Assembly: GCA_965212005.1 (NCBI GenBank)
Contig: OZ243038.1
Coordinates: 992,001 to 1,056,000 of the forward strand
Direction of reading: 5' to 3'
DNA from: G965212005 sp965212005
GTDB lineage: Bacteria > Pseudomonadota > Gammaproteobacteria > Porifericomitales > Porifericomitaceae
Length of the DNA: 64,000 nt
The position numbers and the translations under genes were made by a program. Of the stretch, positions 26,827 to 36,149 are shown in pieces (position 1 is the stretch's first letter; each line of letters opens with the position of its first letter). The notes below the pieces were generated by a model that was given only the letters and a program-made list of their open reading frames with translations, was not told the origin of the DNA and searched no databases.

Positions 26827-27513
26827 CTATTGCTCCGCGCCGGTCACCGCAGCGGAAAGCACTTCCACTAACCAGTCACGGATATCCATGACTTGCTGAG
26901 GGCAGAGCATGTGGGCCATCGGGTAGTCGCGCCACTGCACGGAGTAGCCTAGTTCCTGCAGCCGGGCACAGGAGCGCTTCGCCAGGAAATGAGGAATGAC
27001 CGGGTCCCAAGTGCCGTGCAGCATCAGGATCGGGGTTTGCCGATTCTCCCGCCGCGCTTCCGCGGTCAAGCGCTCACGCAGCGGCAGATAGGCCGACAGC
27101 ACCAGCAGCCCCGCCAGCTGATGGACACAGCGCAGTCCCGCGTACAGACTTAGAGCACCGCCCTGGGAGAAGCCGGCCAGCACAATGCGGGAGGCAGGCA
27201 GCCCGTCCTGCAACTCCCGCTCGATAAGTGCGTTGATCTGCGCCGCCGAGGCACGAAATCCTTCCTCGTCTTCCTCGTCGCTGATGTCCATGCCGCGCAC
27301 GTCGTACCAGGCGTGCATCTCCATACCGCCGTTTATCGTGACCGGGCGTACCGGGGCATGTGGAAAAACAAAGCGCACGCCTAGGCGCACCGGAAGGCGC
27401 AGCTCCTGGGCCAGGGATACAAAATCGCTGCCGTCGGCACCCAGCCCGTGCAGCCAGATCACGCTGGCGCGATGTCCGGAACCGGGTTCCAACAGGATGG
27501 TCTGTTTTTTCAT
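26827..27513 (-). CDS. Carboxylesterase / phospholipase family alpha/beta hydrolase
   Basis: A 228-residue alpha/beta hydrolase. SVIWLHGLGADGSDF holds the oxyanion loop, IVLAGFSQGGALSLY the nucleophile serine (GFSQG), LMLHGTWDPVIP the acid Asp, and PMAHMLCPQ the catalytic His. This set matches small bacterial esterases like EstB of Pseudomonas. It hydrolyses short acyl esters; the natural substrate is not known. It is convergent with the helicase gene. Confidence 0.88.
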   Translation of the reverse strand: MKKQTILLEPGSGHRASVIWLHGLGADGSDFVSLAQELRLPVRLGVRFVFPHAPVRPVTINGGMEMHAWYDVRGMDISDEEDEEGFRASAAQINALIERELQDGLPASRIVLAGFSQGGALSLYAGLRCVHQLAGLLVLSAYLPLRERLTAEARRENRQTPILMLHGTWDPVIPHFLAKRSCARLQELGYSVQWRDYPMAHMLCPQQVMDIRDWLVEVLSAAVTGAEQ

Positions 27514-27785
27514 AATCTAGTTCCGTCGTCTCACTCGTTATGCCGCTTATCATCCAATCGTAAATGAAATGGCAGAAAAACAGGCTCCGATCGGATGCGT
27601 GTGTGGTATGCTCGCGGGCTGAAAATCGCGTGGCCACCTTTCAGGCTCTCTCCCTCACGGCACCATCGGGAAACACTACGCTATTGGCAAACCATCTGGC
27701 AAATGCGGTCCTGCCGGCCTTGAAAACCTGCGCCCAGCCTCTTGAGGCGCGGCATCAGCGCGTGACCCGGGCGGGCGCCGCGGGT

Positions 27786-27917
27786 ATGCAGATGCTGACT
27801 CTGCTGGTCGGCGTCATGCTGGCGGGCTGCGGACAAAAAGGACCGCTTTACCTGCCGCCGGAAGCGGAGGAAGTCGCGCTGCCCGCGGCATCGGCATGGA
27901 TGCCTTCATCCCTTTAA
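27786..27917 (+). CDS. lptM: LPS-assembly small lipoprotein LptM (YifL-like)
   Basis: A 43-residue lipoprotein from ATG 27786. MQMLTLLVGVMLAGCGQKG is a lipoprotein signal with lipobox LAGC, and the mature start CGQKGPLYLP is the hallmark of LptM, which helps LptD mature in the outer membrane. The frame is open upstream but that part is not conserved. Its end overlaps lysA by 22 bases, the usual lptM-lysA order. Confidence 0.9.
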   Translation: MQMLTLLVGVMLAGCGQKGPLYLPPEAEEVALPAASAWMPSSL

Positions 27918-29170
27918 GAGGCTGCCTGCACGCCGAACAGGTCTCCCTGGAGCAGGTCGCCGCCCGCTTCAGCACCCCTTGCTACGTCTATTCCCGCGCC
28001 GCGCTGGAGGCTGGCTGGCGCTCCTTCGACCAAGCCCTGCAGGGGCGTGCGCACCTGGTCTGTTTTGCCGTCAAGGCCAACTCCAACTTGGCGGTGCTGC
28101 AATTGCTGGCCTCCCTGGGCTCGGGATTTGACATTGTTTCCGCAGGAGAACTGCAGCGGGTATTGCGCGCCGGTGCGCGTGCGGATCGTATCGTCTTCTC
28201 CGGGGTAGGCAAGAATACGCAGGAGTTGCGCCTGGCGCTGGAGACCGGAATCAAGTGCTGCAACGTCGAGTCTGAGCCGGAGTTGATGCGCCTGAACGGC
28301 ATCGCCGGGGAGTTGGGCCTGACGGCACCGGTCGCGCTGCGCATCAACCCGGACGTGGATCCGGACACGCATCCGCACGTCGCCACCGGCCGGCACGGCA
28401 GCAAGTTTGGACTACCTTGGCCGCAGGCACTGAAGCTTTTCCAGCGCGCCGCCGACTTGCCTTACCTGCAGCCGGTTGGGATCGCTTGCCACATTGGTTC
28501 GCAGATCACCAGCCTGACACCCTTTTTGCAGGCGGCGCGCAAGCTGTCTGAATGGCTGCAGGTACTGGAGCGCGTCGGCATCCAGCTACGACACCTGAAC
28601 CTGGGCGGCGGCCTCGGGGTGCCCTATGCCGGCGAACCGGTGCCTTCTGCGGCGCAGTACACCGAGGCTGTATGCTCGGAACTGGGGGCTTTGCCGCTGG
28701 AATTGGTGCTGGAACCGGGGCGTGCCATCGCCGCCGGGGCCGGCGTGTTGCTGACCCGCGTCGAATACTTAAAGCGCGGCGCGGGAAACAATTTTGCCGT
28801 GGTCGACGCGGCCATGAATGACTTGCTGCGTCCCGCGTTATACGATGCCCGGCACGAGATTGTGCCGGTGCGGCAACACAAACAGGTACCACCAGAGCGC
28901 TGGAACGTCGTCGGGCCGGTCTGTGAATCTGCCGATCAGTTAGGTCGTGACCGGAGTTTGGCACTGGAGGCGGGGGACCTTCTGGCCATCCGGGAAGCAG
29001 GAGCCTATGGAGCCGCGATGAGTTCAAACTATAACTCCCGTCCCCGCTGCTGCGAGTTGATCGTGGACGCCGGGCAGATCTTCGAAGTGCGCCGCCGTGA
29101 AACCTGGGAAGACCTGGTGAGAGGAGAAAGCTTACTGCCCTCCGGTACGGACCGGGATAAGGCCCCATAA
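27896..29170 (+). CDS. lysA: Diaminopimelate decarboxylase
   Basis: A 424-residue PLP enzyme. VCFAVKANSNLAVL carries the cofactor lysine near residue 60, HIGSQI the stacking histidine, LNLGGGLGVPY the phosphate-binding loop, EPGRAIAAGAG, and CESADQLGRD the active-site cysteine. It turns meso-diaminopimelate into lysine. It overlaps lptM. dapF, which commonly follows lysA, is absent; an unusually long gap and glnA follow. Confidence 0.96.
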   Translation: MDAFIPLRGCLHAEQVSLEQVAARFSTPCYVYSRAALEAGWRSFDQALQGRAHLVCFAVKANSNLAVLQLLASLGSGFDIVSAGELQRVLRAGARADRIVFSGVGKNTQELRLALETGIKCCNVESEPELMRLNGIAGELGLTAPVALRINPDVDPDTHPHVATGRHGSKFGLPWPQALKLFQRAADLPYLQPVGIACHIGSQITSLTPFLQAARKLSEWLQVLERVGIQLRHLNLGGGLGVPYAGEPVPSAAQYTEAVCSELGALPLELVLEPGRAIAAGAGVLLTRVEYLKRGAGNNFAVVDAAMNDLLRPALYDARHEIVPVRQHKQVPPERWNVVGPVCESADQLGRDRSLALEAGDLLAIREAGAYGAAMSSNYNSRPRCCELIVDAGQIFEVRRRETWEDLVRGESLLPSGTDRDKAP

Positions 29171-29191
29171 CGGTGCAGAGGCCTCTGATCT

Positions 29192-29208
29192 TGCACTGCC
29201 GCAGTGCG
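29192..29208 (+). promoter_or_regulatory. NtrC-like palindrome upstream of glnA
   Basis: TGCAC, seven bases, then GTGCG: the GCAC-N7-GTGC pattern of NtrC sites. It lies about 220 bases before the sigma-54 promoter candidate at 29418, within the range for an enhancer, and 22 bases after the lysA stop. Confidence 0.45.
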
Positions 29209-29417
29209 AACGCCGGCACGGTCAGCGGATGCCATCAACCGGCAGATCCTTCCCAATGCAGCCCTGGCATGATAAAAGGCCAGTGTCTGCTGGCACTCGC
29301 GGCCAGCGATGGCGGGCCCCGCGTTCTGTGCCGCGCGGCGGAACAGGGTTCCCGCCATTGGCTGATCGAACGGTAAGCTCGGGTGCAGAGCAAGGCGAAA
29401 CGGGTGCCAGGGATGGC

Positions 29418-29432
29418 TGGCATGTAAAATGC
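29418..29432 (+). promoter_or_regulatory. Candidate sigma-54 promoter of glnA
   Basis: TGGCATGTAAAATGC has GG and GC exactly ten bases apart and differs from the -24/-12 consensus TGGCACG-N4-TTGC at two positions. Transcription would start near 29444, 140 bases before glnA. sigma-54 control of glnA is established in enteric bacteria. Confidence 0.55.
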
Positions 29433-29583
29433 CCCCACTTGGAATGTTCACTGAATGGCGCGATGATGGGCAGGGTTTTACTGCCGAGGCGTGGCGACAA
29501 GCACAGTGGCAGCTTAATATCCGCCGGTATCCCGGGGACGGCGCCGTTAGCAATAACAGTTAAACTGACAGGAGGACACCAGA

Positions 29584-30993
29584 GTGTCACAGCAGAAAAT
29601 TCAGGACCTTATTACCAAACATAAAATCGGATACGTCGATCTGCGTTTTTGCGATACCTACGGCAAAGAGCAGCATTTCACGGTGCCGGTATCCCAGATT
29701 AACGAAGACTTCTTTAAGCACAACATCGCCTTTGACGGCTCCTCGATTGCAGGCTGGAAAGAGATCGACGAGTCTGACATGCTGCTGGTACCGGACACCG
29801 AAACGGCGGTACTGGACCCCTTCTACGAGGAGCCCACGCTGCAGCTGCGCTGCGACGTGTTCGAGCCGTTAACCATGCAGGGCTATAAGCGGGACCCGCG
29901 CTCACTGGCAAAGCGCGCCGAAGCCTACCTGCAATCCACGGGGATTGCCGACGTGGCCTATTTTGGCCCGGAGCCCGAGTTCTTCGTCTTCGACGACGTG
30001 CGATGGGACAATGCGATCAACCGAGCCTTCTACGCCATCGATTCCGAGGAAGGGAGCTGGAACAGCAGCACGGACATGGAAGTCAGCAACCTTGGGCATC
30101 GTCCGGCAGTCAAGGGCGGCTACTTCCCGGTACCGCCGGTGGACTCCATGCAGGATATCCGTTCCGCCATGTGCTCGACGCTGGAAGAGATGGGAGTGCC
30201 GGTAGAAGTGCATCATCACGAAGTAGCCACCGCCGGCCAGGCGGAGATCGACACCCGCTATAACAGCCTGGTGCGCAAGGCGGACGAGCTGATCATCCTG
30301 AAATACGTGGTGCACAACGTTGCCCATGGTTTTGGCAAGACCGCCACGTTCATGCCCAAGCCCCTGGTGGGAGACAATGGCAACGGCATGCACGTCCATC
30401 AGTCCCTGGCGAAGGGCGGAAAGAACCTGTTTCACGGTGATCTGTACGGCGGCCTGTCGGAGTTGGCGCTGCATTACATCGGCGGCATCTTCAAGCACGC
30501 ACGAGCTTTGAACGCCTTCACCAATGCCAGCACCAACAGCTACAAGCGGCTGGTGCCTGGTTTCGAGGCGCCGGTGCTGCTGGCTTATTCGGTCCGCAAC
30601 CGCTCAGCCGCCTGCCGTATTCCCTGGGTCTCCGATCCGCAGGGACGGCGGGTGGAAGTGCGCTTTCCGGACCCCTGTGGCAACCCGTACTTCATCTTCG
30701 CTGCCATGATGATGGCGGGACTGGACGGCATTCAAAACCAGATTGACCCCGGCAAATCGCTGGAAAAGAACCTGTATGATTTGCCCCCCGAGGAAGAGAA
30801 AAACATACCCACGGTGGCGAGCTCGCTGGACCAGGCGCTGGCCGCACTGGACGCAGACCGGGATTTTCTGACTATGGGAGACGTCTTCAACGACGATCTG
30901 ATCGACGGCTACATTGAGCTGAAAAACGCAGAAGTCAGCCGCTTGCAGATGAGCTCACACCCAGTCGAGTTCGATATGTACTACAGCCTGTAA
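29584..30993 (+). CDS. glnA: Glutamine synthetase, type I
   Basis: A 469-residue GSI-type enzyme starting at GTG 29584 behind a strong AGGAGG site. FDGSSIAGWKEIDESDM is the N-terminal signature, GNGMHVHQSLAKGGKN and RVEVRFPDPCGNPYF the ATP and glutamate sites. KNLYDLPPEE contains the tyrosine that GlnE adenylylates in proteobacteria. It makes glutamine from glutamate, ammonia and ATP. The 413-base gap upstream holds an NtrC-like palindrome and a sigma-54 promoter. Confidence 0.98.
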   Translation: MSQQKIQDLITKHKIGYVDLRFCDTYGKEQHFTVPVSQINEDFFKHNIAFDGSSIAGWKEIDESDMLLVPDTETAVLDPFYEEPTLQLRCDVFEPLTMQGYKRDPRSLAKRAEAYLQSTGIADVAYFGPEPEFFVFDDVRWDNAINRAFYAIDSEEGSWNSSTDMEVSNLGHRPAVKGGYFPVPPVDSMQDIRSAMCSTLEEMGVPVEVHHHEVATAGQAEIDTRYNSLVRKADELIILKYVVHNVAHGFGKTATFMPKPLVGDNGNGMHVHQSLAKGGKNLFHGDLYGGLSELALHYIGGIFKHARALNAFTNASTNSYKRLVPGFEAPVLLAYSVRNRSAACRIPWVSDPQGRRVEVRFPDPCGNPYFIFAAMMMAGLDGIQNQIDPGKSLEKNLYDLPPEEEKNIPTVASSLDQALAALDADRDFLTMGDVFNDDLIDGYIELKNAEVSRLQMSSHPVEFDMYYSL

Positions 30994-31342
30994 GCCCATG
31001 CTCGTCATGCCGGGTATTGCCGTTGTCCCACTTCCGGAGTCACCCGGGACGGAAAAAGCGCCCCCGCCGTGCCCGGTGCGGCTCCAGGGACACCGGCCCT
31101 TGCCGGCTGTTTCAATATATTGTTGATGGTCAAGGATTTTCGCTGGGCCCGTGAACGGTTCGCGCGGCAACGTGCGCTTGGAGGCGGTGCCCGCTTGAGC
31201 CGGAAACGGGACGGCGGGGCGGGCGCTATAACCTGGACCGGATGCCGCTTGTCTCGCCGCCATCATTGTGCTACCTTACGCTCCCTGTCCCGGATTCGGG
31301 ACGAGAACATGTTTGATGACAATCCTCAATGGCGGATCGCTT
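30994..31342 (+). promoter_or_regulatory. glnA-rpsO spacer with a leader hairpin before rpsO
   Basis: No gene is supported in these 349 bases. At 31287-31302 GTCCCG and CGGGAC form a 6-bp stem around GATT, 40 bases before the rpsO ATG. Leaders of rpsO often bind S15 to repress translation; that this hairpin does so is only inference. Confidence 0.35.
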
Positions 31343-31612
31343 ATGTCGATTTCCTCCCAGCAAAAGAGCGGTATTATCGAGGAGCATCGATGCTCCACCG
31401 GCGATACCGGCTCTCCCGACGTGCAAGTCGCACTGTTGAGCGCTCGCATTTCCGATCTGTCCGGGCACTTCAAGACTCACAAGAAAGATCACCACTCCCG
31501 TCAAGGACTGCTTCGGCTGGTAAACCGACGGCGGCGGCTTTTAGATTATCTGAAGCGCAAAGACTACAACCGTTATCTCGATTTGATCGGCAAATTGGGG
31601 TTGCGCAAGTAA
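31343..31612 (+). CDS. rpsO: 30S ribosomal protein S15
   Basis: An 89-residue protein, the usual length, from ATG 31343. GDTGSPDVQVALLSARI, LSGHFKTHKKDHHSRQGLL and RRRLLDYLKRKDYNRY are the S15 signature. It binds the central domain of 16S rRNA early in 30S assembly. The gene before pnp is rpsO in most proteobacteria, as here. A longer frame upstream is a shadow. Confidence 0.98.
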   Translation: MSISSQQKSGIIEEHRCSTGDTGSPDVQVALLSARISDLSGHFKTHKKDHHSRQGLLRLVNRRRRLLDYLKRKDYNRYLDLIGKLGLRK

Positions 31613-31720
31613 GTTAAATGTCGATCTTCCGCATCCACTGCGGTTCCTTTGTCATTGTATAATCTTTTCCTTTCGTAATATGGCCTTCTTGCGGAGGCCT
31701 TCAGTATCAGGTGTAAGCGG

Positions 31721-33805
31721 ATGAATCCTATCAGTAGGGAGTTTACGTGCGGCAAGCACACAGTAACATTGAAAACCGGCGAGATTGCCAGGCAGGCAGA
31801 CGGTGCCGTTATGGTCCATATGGGAGACACGGTTGTGCTCGCCACCTGCATGGTCAGCCAGGAAGCAAGCCCGGATCGCGGCTTTTTTCCCATGACGATC
31901 GACTACCAGGAACGTACTTACGCCGCGGGCAAGATTCCCGGCGGCTTTTTTAAGCGCGAGGGGCGTCCCAGCGAGAAGGAGACCCTGACCTGCCGCTTGA
32001 TTGACCGTCCATTGCGACCCTTGTTTCCCAAGGGATTTTTCTATGAAACGCAGGTCATCGTCACGGTATTATCGCTAGACCCGGAAGTAGATCCTGACAT
32101 CCCGGCCCTGATCGGCTCTTCCGCTGCCGTCACCTTGAGTGGTGCCCCCTTTAGCGGACCAGTGGGCGCGGTACGGGTCGGTTACCGCAACGGCGAGTAC
32201 CTGCTGAACCCGTCCTTTGACGCACTCAAAAATTCGAAGCTGGACCTGGTGGTGGCCGGGACTGCTGAATCAGTGCTGATGGTCGAGTCCGATGCCAAGC
32301 AGTTATCAGAGGAGATCATGCTGGGTGCCGTGATGTACGGACACCGAGAGATGCAGACCACAATTCAGAACATCAGCGCATTGGCACAGGACGCAGGCGT
32401 ACAGCCCCGGGACTGGCAGCCGGTGCCAGTAGACGCCTCCGTGACTGAGCGAGTCGAGCAGCGCTGCAGCGGAGCGCTGCGGGACGTCTATGCCATCACG
32501 GACAAGCTGGAGCGGCTCCAGCGGTTATCGGCGCTGCGTCATGAAACGCTACAGGAACTGGCGAGCGAGGAGGAAGGCGCTCCTGACACCGTACAGGTAA
32601 AGTTGGCCTTTGATGCCCTGGAGCGTGGCATCGTGCGCGGCGGGATCCTGTCTGGAGAACAACGCATTGACGGTCGGCGCCATGACGAGGTGCGTCCGAT
32701 CCAGGTACAGGTAGGGCTGCTGCCCCGCACCCACGGTTCCGCCCTGTTTACCCGGGGCGACACGCAGGCCCTGGTAGTTAGTGCCCTGGGCACCGATCGG
32801 GATGCCCAGGTGGTCGACGCCATTGAAGGGGAATTTCGTGACCCCTTCATGCTGCATTATAATTTTCCGCCCTATTGCGTGGGCGAGATTGGCCGGGTTG
32901 GTTCTCCCAAGCGCCGTGAAATCGGACACGGGCGCCTGGCGAAGCGTGCCATACTTGCGGTCATGCCGGACTCGGAACGCTTCCCCTATTCCCTGCGCGT
33001 GGTCTCTGAGATCACCGGTTCCAACGGCTCCAGTTCCATGGCGACGGTGTGTGGCACCAGTCTCTCACTGATGGACGCGGGAGTCCCGATTCAGGCGCCG
33101 GTGGCCGGCATTGCCATGGGCCTGGTGAAAGAAGATGAGCGCTTCTCGGTGCTGTCGGACATCCTGGGAGACGAGGATCACCTGGGCGACATGGACTTTA
33201 AGGTGGCCGGCACGACCGAGGGAATCACTGCGCTGCAGATGGATATTAAGATCAGCGGCATCACCGAGGAGATTATGCGCACCGCCCTGCAGCAGGCGCA
33301 GGCCGGGCGACTGCACATCCTGCAAGAGATGAATAGCGGCTTGTCCAAGCCCCGAGAGGAGTTGTCTGAATATGCGCCGCGGGTGATTTCGATGAAGATC
33401 AACCCGGATCGGATCCGCGACGTGATCGGGAAAGGAGGCGTGACGATCCGTTCCATCATTGAGAAGACCGGGGCGCAAATAGACATCGAAGATAGCGGGA
33501 TCGTCAAGATCTACTCGTCGAATCGATCCGCCAGCGATGCAGCCCGTCGCCAAATTGAGCAGCTAACCGCCGACATCGAGGTAGGACGCATCTACGAGGG
33601 TCGCGTCTCCAAGCTGATGGACTTCGGCGCCTTCGTTAACATCCTGCCGGGTCGGGACGGCTTGGTGCATATCTCTCAAATCTCTCACGAGCGGGTCTCC
33701 CGGGTCAGCGACTATTTGGGCGAGGGAGACATGGTGAAAGTCAAGGTGCTCGAGATCGATCGCCAAGGCAGGGTACGACTGAGCATGAAAGCCATCAGCG
33801 AGTAG
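31721..33805 (+). CDS. pnp: Polyribonucleotide nucleotidyltransferase (PNPase)
   Basis: A 694-residue protein with two RNase PH domains (for example FFPMTIDYQERTYAAGKIPG and RTHGSALFTRGDTQAL), a KH domain (VIGKGGVTIRSIIEKTGAQ) and an S1 domain (GRVSKLMDFGAFVNILPGR). It degrades RNA from the 3' end with phosphate and is part of the degradosome. It follows rpsO by 108 bases, as in other proteobacteria; a small GGCCT/AGGCC hairpin lies between them. Confidence 0.98.
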   Translation: MNPISREFTCGKHTVTLKTGEIARQADGAVMVHMGDTVVLATCMVSQEASPDRGFFPMTIDYQERTYAAGKIPGGFFKREGRPSEKETLTCRLIDRPLRPLFPKGFFYETQVIVTVLSLDPEVDPDIPALIGSSAAVTLSGAPFSGPVGAVRVGYRNGEYLLNPSFDALKNSKLDLVVAGTAESVLMVESDAKQLSEEIMLGAVMYGHREMQTTIQNISALAQDAGVQPRDWQPVPVDASVTERVEQRCSGALRDVYAITDKLERLQRLSALRHETLQELASEEEGAPDTVQVKLAFDALERGIVRGGILSGEQRIDGRRHDEVRPIQVQVGLLPRTHGSALFTRGDTQALVVSALGTDRDAQVVDAIEGEFRDPFMLHYNFPPYCVGEIGRVGSPKRREIGHGRLAKRAILAVMPDSERFPYSLRVVSEITGSNGSSSMATVCGTSLSLMDAGVPIQAPVAGIAMGLVKEDERFSVLSDILGDEDHLGDMDFKVAGTTEGITALQMDIKISGITEEIMRTALQQAQAGRLHILQEMNSGLSKPREELSEYAPRVISMKINPDRIRDVIGKGGVTIRSIIEKTGAQIDIEDSGIVKIYSSNRSASDAARRQIEQLTADIEVGRIYEGRVSKLMDFGAFVNILPGRDGLVHISQISHERVSRVSDYLGEGDMVKVKVLEIDRQGRVRLSMKAISE

Positions 33806-33836
33806 CCGATCGGTCCAACTTGTCGCGGCCGGCACT

Positions 33837-34415
33837 TCAGGCGACGCGGATCAGACGACGCTCCGTTGCAATCCAATGCACCGGCAGATCCCAGGACATA
33901 ACCGGTAACTGCTCGATCAGTTGACACTCGTAGACCGGACTGAACAGCAGCGCCCGCGGATGAGCCGCAATCCAGCGGTCATAATATCCGGCTCCCAGCC
34001 CTATGCGGTATCCTTGCTCGGTGAAACCCAACCCCGGCACGATCGCCGCCTCTATGACCTCCGCACAGGCGGCCGGCTCCGCAACGGTGAGGATGCCGTG
34101 GGCGCCGGGTGCTAACTGTTCCCACCGATGCAACCGGACCGCCTCCATCCGTGTTTTGCCGCGCAGGCGCGGTACACACACGATGCGTCCCTGTTTCAAC
34201 CAAAGCCGGATCAAGCCCTGCGTGTCCGCCTCGCTGCCTCGCGAGACATAAACAAACACCGACCGTGCCGCCTGTAACTCCGGCAGCTCCAGCAAACGCC
34301 GCTTGATCCGGCGCCCGTGGCGCCGGCGTAAAGACGGCGGCAGACTTTCGCGGCGGGCCTGCAGCCGGCGCCGCAACCGGGTCTTCTCATCCGCTCCGCT
34401 AGCTTCCGTGCTCAC
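33837..34415 (-). CDS. 5-formyltetrahydrofolate cyclo-ligase
   Basis: A 192-residue protein (YgfA/Fau family). KTRLRRRLQARRESLPP is the usual basic start, VYVSRGSEADT the folate-binding part, and VPGLGFTEQGYRIGLGAGYYDRW the ATP-binding signature. It converts 5-formyl-THF to 5,10-methenyl-THF. It is convergent with pnp, ending 31 bases from it. In enterics the gene follows 6S RNA; no clear 6S RNA was seen in the 153 bases upstream. Confidence 0.92.
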   Translation of the reverse strand: MSTEASGADEKTRLRRRLQARRESLPPSLRRRHGRRIKRRLLELPELQAARSVFVYVSRGSEADTQGLIRLWLKQGRIVCVPRLRGKTRMEAVRLHRWEQLAPGAHGILTVAEPAACAEVIEAAIVPGLGFTEQGYRIGLGAGYYDRWIAAHPRALLFSPVYECQLIEQLPVMSWDLPVHWIATERRLIRVA

Positions 34416-34458
34416 CGGGTCCTGGCAAACGGATGTAAGAATTCAGTCGGATTTTTAT

Positions 34459-34479
34459 GACCGGCAGATGCTGCCGGTC
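34459..34479. repeat. Perfect 9-bp hairpin between djlA and the cyclo-ligase gene
   Basis: GACCGGCAG and CTGCCGGTC pair around ATG. On the minus strand the next bases are ATAAAAAT, not a T-run, so it is not a standard terminator. Confidence 0.55.
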
Positions 34480-34568
34480 ACCAGCGGAATGCCGCCGGCA
34501 GGTAAAACCGGCCGTACCGGGCGAACACTGCCGAAAATCCGGGCCGCCGACGGCACGGAGCAGAGACG

Positions 34569-35327
34569 TCAGTGCAGGGAGGATTGTTTCCGGGACTCAC
34601 GGATGCGGTCGTAGGCACTGCGGATCTTCTGAGTCCTGTCCGTCGCGACCCGGATCATCTCCTCCGGCATGCCCTTTGCGATCAACTTGTCCGGATGATG
34701 CTGGTTCATCAACCGCCGGTAAGCTTTTTTGATCTGCGCCTCGGAGGCATTTTCGGAGATGCCCAGCACCTGGTAATCGTCTGCCAGCGCCTCGTGCGGA
34801 GCATGCGGATCCAGTTGCAGCAATTCCTCCAGCACCGAGGGCGAAAACCCAAGGAGCTGGACGATGCGTTCCAGGATGCGCCGCTCGGCGGGGTCTATCC
34901 TGCCGTCTGCCGCGGCCGCCTGTATCTGGATCTCCAGGAAGATGCGCAGCAGGCTGCTGCTGTAGCGGCATTCAGCGCGCAACTGTCCCAGCACCGCCTC
35001 AAGAGGGAAGTCCGGCTCCTTGCCTTGCTGGAAAAGATTGATAGCCGCCGCTTTTTGTCGCTCATCCAACTGCATCTGCCGCATGATCTCCTGGACCATC
35101 GAGATCTCCTCCCTCGACACCCGGCCATCAGCCTTGGCAATGTGCCCCATAACGGAGAAAACCGCAGTGAAAAACGCAGCCTGGATTGTCTCCGTGGCAG
35201 TAGCGCCGGGACCGCTTCTTCGTGCCTGGTCATACCGGTGCCCGAGCGCAGCGCCAAACAACGCGCCCAGGGGACCACTCAGCATGAAGCCAAGTGTCCC
35301 GCCGATAACTTTCCCCCACCATGCCAA
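34569..35327 (-). CDS. djlA: DjlA-type membrane J-domain co-chaperone
   Basis: A 252-residue protein with the three-part DjlA layout. A short N-terminal membrane segment rich in Gly (GGTLGFMLSGPLGALFGAALG) is followed by a TerB-like acidic helical domain (GHIAKADGRVSREEISMVQ and AAADGRIDPAERRIL). The C-terminal J domain has LGISENASEAQIKKAYRRL and the HPD tripeptide in NQHHPDKLIAKG. It stimulates DnaK at the inner membrane. Length and order fit the family. Confidence 0.93.
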   Translation of the reverse strand: MAWWGKVIGGTLGFMLSGPLGALFGAALGHRYDQARRSGPGATATETIQAAFFTAVFSVMGHIAKADGRVSREEISMVQEIMRQMQLDERQKAAAINLFQQGKEPDFPLEAVLGQLRAECRYSSSLLRIFLEIQIQAAAADGRIDPAERRILERIVQLLGFSPSVLEELLQLDPHAPHEALADDYQVLGISENASEAQIKKAYRRLMNQHHPDKLIAKGMPEEMIRVATDRTQKIRSAYDRIRESRKQSSLH

Positions 35328-36063
35328 GCTTGCAGTATCCCCGTTTCAATCAACCCCGGCATGATACGCCGCCTGGTCCGCTGCATCAAACCGCACCATG
35401 GCCCCGCTTACCGGCAAAATACAGACCGATAAAGGCCTGGATCATGCAATAATCACTCGGGGAACAAAACTCGCTTCCCCTTCCCGCTCGTTGCCGTCAC
35501 AGGCGGCCCCGCCCGTAGATTTTCTCTATCATTGAGAATAATGGACCTGTACTGAATGGCGGCTTCCAGCGCGTAGAAGCATTTATTTTCGGCGCCGTCC
35601 ATTCCAGTTTTCGCTGCAACCTGGGGCATGGATCAATGATGGACTCTTGCCCCGGGGTAGACTGTATCTTTGCCATCCCACTGGGCGCTGGGCGGCGGCC
35701 ATTAACCACCCTGTACGGCATTGGCGAGTTTTCACGCGTCATGGAACCGCGTCAAAGTGCTTCGCTGGTATCACGACAAAGGAGTTTTAGTTCCAGCCGC
35801 GCACCCTCTGCCAGGCAAGTGAAGTAATGGCAGGGGTCGCCGCCCTTACAACTATAATTAAGAAACGGTGCCAACCCGTCATCTCGCACGGCCCCCGGTC
35901 CATTCCACGGGAACCCCCAAACTGGTTGGGTCCGGCCTATGCGGCGGAACCGTTTTAGCGCAGGTAACCGTGCTGCTGGTAAATCCATTCATGGACGCAA
36001 ACGGCGGCCCGGCGCCATTTTGCTCGACAGACGAAGACAAATCTGGCATGCTCAGGCGCAATT
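35328..36063. other. 736-base intergenic region before tRNA-Leu
   Basis: I see no supported gene. In several related bacteria tpiA and secG precede this tRNA; neither can be read here. A TATAAT hexamer at 35853-35858 lacks a good -35 box. The open frames present are short and have no recognisable motif. Confidence 0.5.
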
Positions 36064-36149
36064 GCCGATGTGGTGGAACTTGGTAGACACGCTGTCTTGA
36101 GGGGGCAGTGGCGCAAGCCGTGCCGGTTCGAGTCCGGCCATCGGCACCA
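36064..36149 (+). tRNA. tRNA-Leu (GAG anticodon)
   Basis: Acceptor stem GCCGATG pairs with CATCGGC, anticodon stem CTGTC/GGCAG holds loop TTGAGGG (anticodon GAG), followed by a long variable arm typical of leucine tRNA, T arm GCCGG-TTCGAGT-CCGGC, discriminator A and encoded CCA at 36147-36149. Its position before nuoA is shared with other gammaproteobacteria. Confidence 0.97.

Noticed and set aside
34416..34568. 6S RNA upstream of the cyclo-ligase gene
   Set aside because: The position is right for 6S RNA but the gap is short and I could not see the long rod with central bubble.
35328..36063. tpiA or secG before tRNA-Leu
   Set aside because: Expected by synteny in some relatives, but no frame here shows either protein.
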